NCBI GenBank assembly: GCA_004211235.1
Contig: SEEY01000168.1
Span: forward strand, 1-7,647
DNA: 7,647 nucleotides
DNA from: Rubrivivax sp.
GTDB lineage: Bacteria > Pseudomonadota > Gammaproteobacteria > Burkholderiales > Burkholderiaceae
Direction: 5' to 3'
The notes beneath the pieces were generated by a model that saw nothing but the letters and a program-made list of their open reading frames with translations, was not told the origin of the DNA and made no database searches. The translations under genes and the position numbers were made by a program. How positions within the stretch are numbered: position 1 is the stretch's first letter; the number at the start of each line of letters is the position of its first letter. Positions 6,119 to 7,647 of this stretch are shown in pieces.

Positions 6119-7380
6119 CAGCCGGCGCGCAGCCGCCGCGCGGCATTGCCTGGCTGATTGGCGCGCTGGTGGCCATCGCGCAGTTCGGCAACTACTACGT
6201 CTACGACGCCGTCGGCCCGGTGGCCGACCTGCTGCAGAGCCAGCGCGGTTTCAGCGACAGCCAGGTCGGCATGCTGAACGCCATCTACAGCCTGCCCAAC
6301 ATCGTGCTGATCCTGGTCGGCGGCGTGCTGGTGGACCGCTTCGGCGCGGCGCGCATGGCGCTGGTCACGGCGGCCATCTGCCTGGCCGGCGCGGCGCTCA
6401 CGGCCTTCAGCCCGAACTTCGCCGGCATGGCCGCCGGACGGCTGCTGTTCGGCATCGGCGCGGAGACCTTCGGCATCGCCACGCTGGCCGCGGTGGCCGA
6501 CTATTTCGGCGGCCGTGGCCTGGCCTTCGCAATGGCCGTCGTGCTGGCCGTGGGCCGGCTGGGGTCCTTCAGCGCCGACATGTCGCCGAGCTGGTTCACC
6601 ACCGCCTATGCCCAGGGCTGGCAGCCCCCGCTGGTCATCGCCACCTGGGTCGCGGCCTCGTCGCTGGCGGCCTCGCTCGTCTACTGGTGGCTGGACCGCG
6701 GGCCGCGCAAGGCGGGACTGCTGCCGACCGGCCGTGAGGGCCACACGGCCGAGCGCCTGGTGTGGCGCGACCTGCTGCACTTCGGCCGTGCCTACTGGTA
6801 TCTGCTGGCGCTGTGCGTGCTCTGGTATTCGGTGATCCTGGCGTTTCGCAGCACCTTCTCGATCAAGTACTTCCAGCATGCGCACGGGCTGGACCTGGCC
6901 ACTGCCGGCGAGATGAACAGTTATGTCTTCCTGGCCGCGGTGTTCGCGACGCCCGCCTTCGGCTGGCTGTGCGACCGGGCGGGCCGCTACGCGCCCTTCC
7001 TGGCCTTCGGTGCGCTGCTGCTGCCGCTCGCGCTGGCGATGCTGGCGCTGACGTCCTGGTCGCTGTGGCTGTCGACCGTGCTGATCGGCATCAGCTTCTC
7101 GCTGGTGCCGGCGGTCATGTGGCCGATGGCCAGCCGGCTGGTGGCGCCCAGCCGTTTCGGCACGGCCATCGGCCTGATGTGGGTGGCGCAGAACGCCGGC
7201 GTCAGCGGCGCCAACCTGGTGGCCGGCTGGCTCAACGACGGCGCCGGCGCCAGTGCGGCCAACCCGGCGGGCTATGCGCCGATGATGGCTTTCTTCGGCT
7301 TTGCCAGCCTGCTGGGCTTTGTCTGTGCGCTGGCGTTGTGGTTGACGGCCGGGCGCCGCCGCCATGAACTCAGGGCCTGA
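6115..7380 (+). CDS. MFS transporter, MFSD1-like
   Basis: This 421-residue protein has about 12 hydrophobic helices, in two halves around a hydrophilic loop at about residues 193-222. Motif A of the major facilitator superfamily is visible as GGVLVDRFGAARM (69-81), with a partner GWLCDRAGRY (283-292) in the second half. Several stretches recall the MFSD1 branch from memory: NYYVYDAVGP (26-35), LNAIYSLPNIVL (54-65), YFGGRGLAFAM followed by GRLGS (130-151), and AVMWPMASRLV then FGTAIGLMWVAQNAG (333-362). Animal MFSD1 is a lysosomal dipeptide transporter. Bacterial members are mostly annotated only as MFS transporters, so dipeptide or small amide transport is inference. It is translationally coupled to the upstream Nit hydrolase, suggesting a shared substrate or product. 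Its end overlaps the convergent downstream gene by 11 bp. Confidence 0.88.
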   Translation: MTAGAQPPRGIAWLIGALVAIAQFGNYYVYDAVGPVADLLQSQRGFSDSQVGMLNAIYSLPNIVLILVGGVLVDRFGAARMALVTAAICLAGAALTAFSPNFAGMAAGRLLFGIGAETFGIATLAAVADYFGGRGLAFAMAVVLAVGRLGSFSADMSPSWFTTAYAQGWQPPLVIATWVAASSLAASLVYWWLDRGPRKAGLLPTGREGHTAERLVWRDLLHFGRAYWYLLALCVLWYSVILAFRSTFSIKYFQHAHGLDLATAGEMNSYVFLAAVFATPAFGWLCDRAGRYAPFLAFGALLLPLALAMLALTSWSLWLSTVLIGISFSLVPAVMWPMASRLVAPSRFGTAIGLMWVAQNAGVSGANLVAGWLNDGAGASAANPAGYAPMMAFFGFASLLGFVCALALWLTAGRRRHELRA

Positions 7381-7381
7381 G
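7369..7381. other. 13-bp palindrome holding both convergent stop codons
   Basis: CTCAGGGCCTGAG is a perfect inverted repeat with 6-bp arms around one central G. The transporter stop TGA (7378-7380) and the minus-strand stop (TCA at 7370-7372) occupy mirror positions. As RNA it could form only a 5-bp stem with a GGC loop and has no T-tract, so it is a poor intrinsic terminator. Confidence 0.8.
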
Positions 7382-7647
7382 CGTCACCAAGTCCCGCAGC
7401 AGCAGGTTGATGTTGCTGCGCAGCGCGCGCTCGTTGGCGATGCGCAGCCGCTCGGATGGCGACACGATGGCCTCGGTAAAACCGGCTTCGTCGGTGTTGG
7501 CAATGCGGCGCTGGTAGACCGTTTTGCCGCTGGCCTTGTCCACCAGCGTGTAGCGCACGGCCGTGCCGACGGTCACGCCGACGGCCGGCACCATCGGCTG
7601 CTCCAGTTGCAGCAGTTCGGCCGTCAGTTCGAAGCGCGGTGCCGGCT
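7370..7647 (-). CDS. Hypothetical, probably envelope-associated protein, C-terminal fragment
   Basis: The last 91 codons plus stop are visible; the reading frame stays open to the right edge, so the start lies outside. The ATG at 7592-7594 is internal, because coding-like sequence (PAPRFELTAELLQLEQP) precedes it. The fragment is strand-rich, FELTAELLQLEQ, then GTAVRYTLVDKASGKTVYQRRI, ending in SERLRIANERALRSNINLLLRDL. The closing pattern (ERLRxANE, then N-x-x-L-L-x-x-L) recalls C-termini of small proteobacterial lipoproteins of unknown function, sometimes grouped with YajG-like or transport-auxiliary lipoproteins. That resemblance is from memory, and the lipobox cannot be seen. The gene converges on the MFS transporter with an 11-bp overlap. 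Function unknown. Confidence 0.75.
   Translation of the reverse strand, partial: PAPRFELTAELLQLEQPMVPAVGVTVGTAVRYTLVDKASGKTVYQRRIANTDEAGFTEAIVSPSERLRIANERALRSNINLLLRDLVTLRP

Noticed and set aside
5920..7365. A 481-codon open frame on the minus strand antisense to the transporter
   Set aside because: Its translation is rich in Gln, Arg, Gly and Ala without hydrophobic or domain structure, while the opposite strand encodes a convincing 12-helix transporter.

Overview
The window is GC-rich DNA (about 70% by eye) with tightly packed genes. It most likely comes from the chromosome of a betaproteobacterium of the order Burkholderiales (Comamonadaceae or the Rubrivivax/Leptothrix/Roseateles lineages). 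This rests on the start of a glutamine synthetase adenylyltransferase (GlnE) facing away from a full-length YhdP-type AsmA-like giant protein, on the style of the proteins, and on the near absence of CTAG. I see no mobile element, rRNA, tRNA, CRISPR array or clear Rho-independent terminator.

Layout. (1) 1-167, minus strand: the first 56 codons of glnE, running off the left edge. (2) 168-230: a short divergent promoter region. (3) 231-4349, plus strand: yhdP, 1372 aa, an inner-membrane-anchored envelope protein of the AsmA/TamB group. (4) 4346-5197, minus strand: an exported orphan solute-binding-like protein (family 3 type), convergent with yhdP and sharing the CTAG that supplies both stop codons. 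(5) 5198-5311: a divergent intergenic region. (6) 5312-6118, plus strand: a Nit-type carbon-nitrogen hydrolase with an intact Glu-Lys-Cys triad. (7) 6115-7380, plus strand: a 12-helix MFS transporter of MFSD1-like type, overlapping the hydrolase stop by 4 bp (TTGA). (8) 7370-7647, minus strand: the C-terminal 91 codons of an unidentified protein running off the right edge, convergent with the transporter and overlapping it by 11 bp.

How they may work together. glnE (control of nitrogen assimilation) and yhdP (lipid transport to the outer membrane) are housekeeping genes. In many proteobacteria yhdP is followed by a nit gene and/or tldD. Here that linkage is broken by the solute-binding gene, and a transporter lies behind nit instead of tldD. 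The nit-transporter pair looks like a real two-gene operon with translational coupling, so amide or dipeptide-like metabolism is a reasonable hypothesis. The divergent solute-binding protein could belong to the same theme, but nothing in the sequence proves it.

Most of the window is ordinary chromosome. The points most worth a second look are the nit/MFSD1-like pair, the orphan binding protein inserted in a normally linked block, the confinement of CTAG to gene boundaries, and the palindromic stop-codon overlaps at both convergent junctions.
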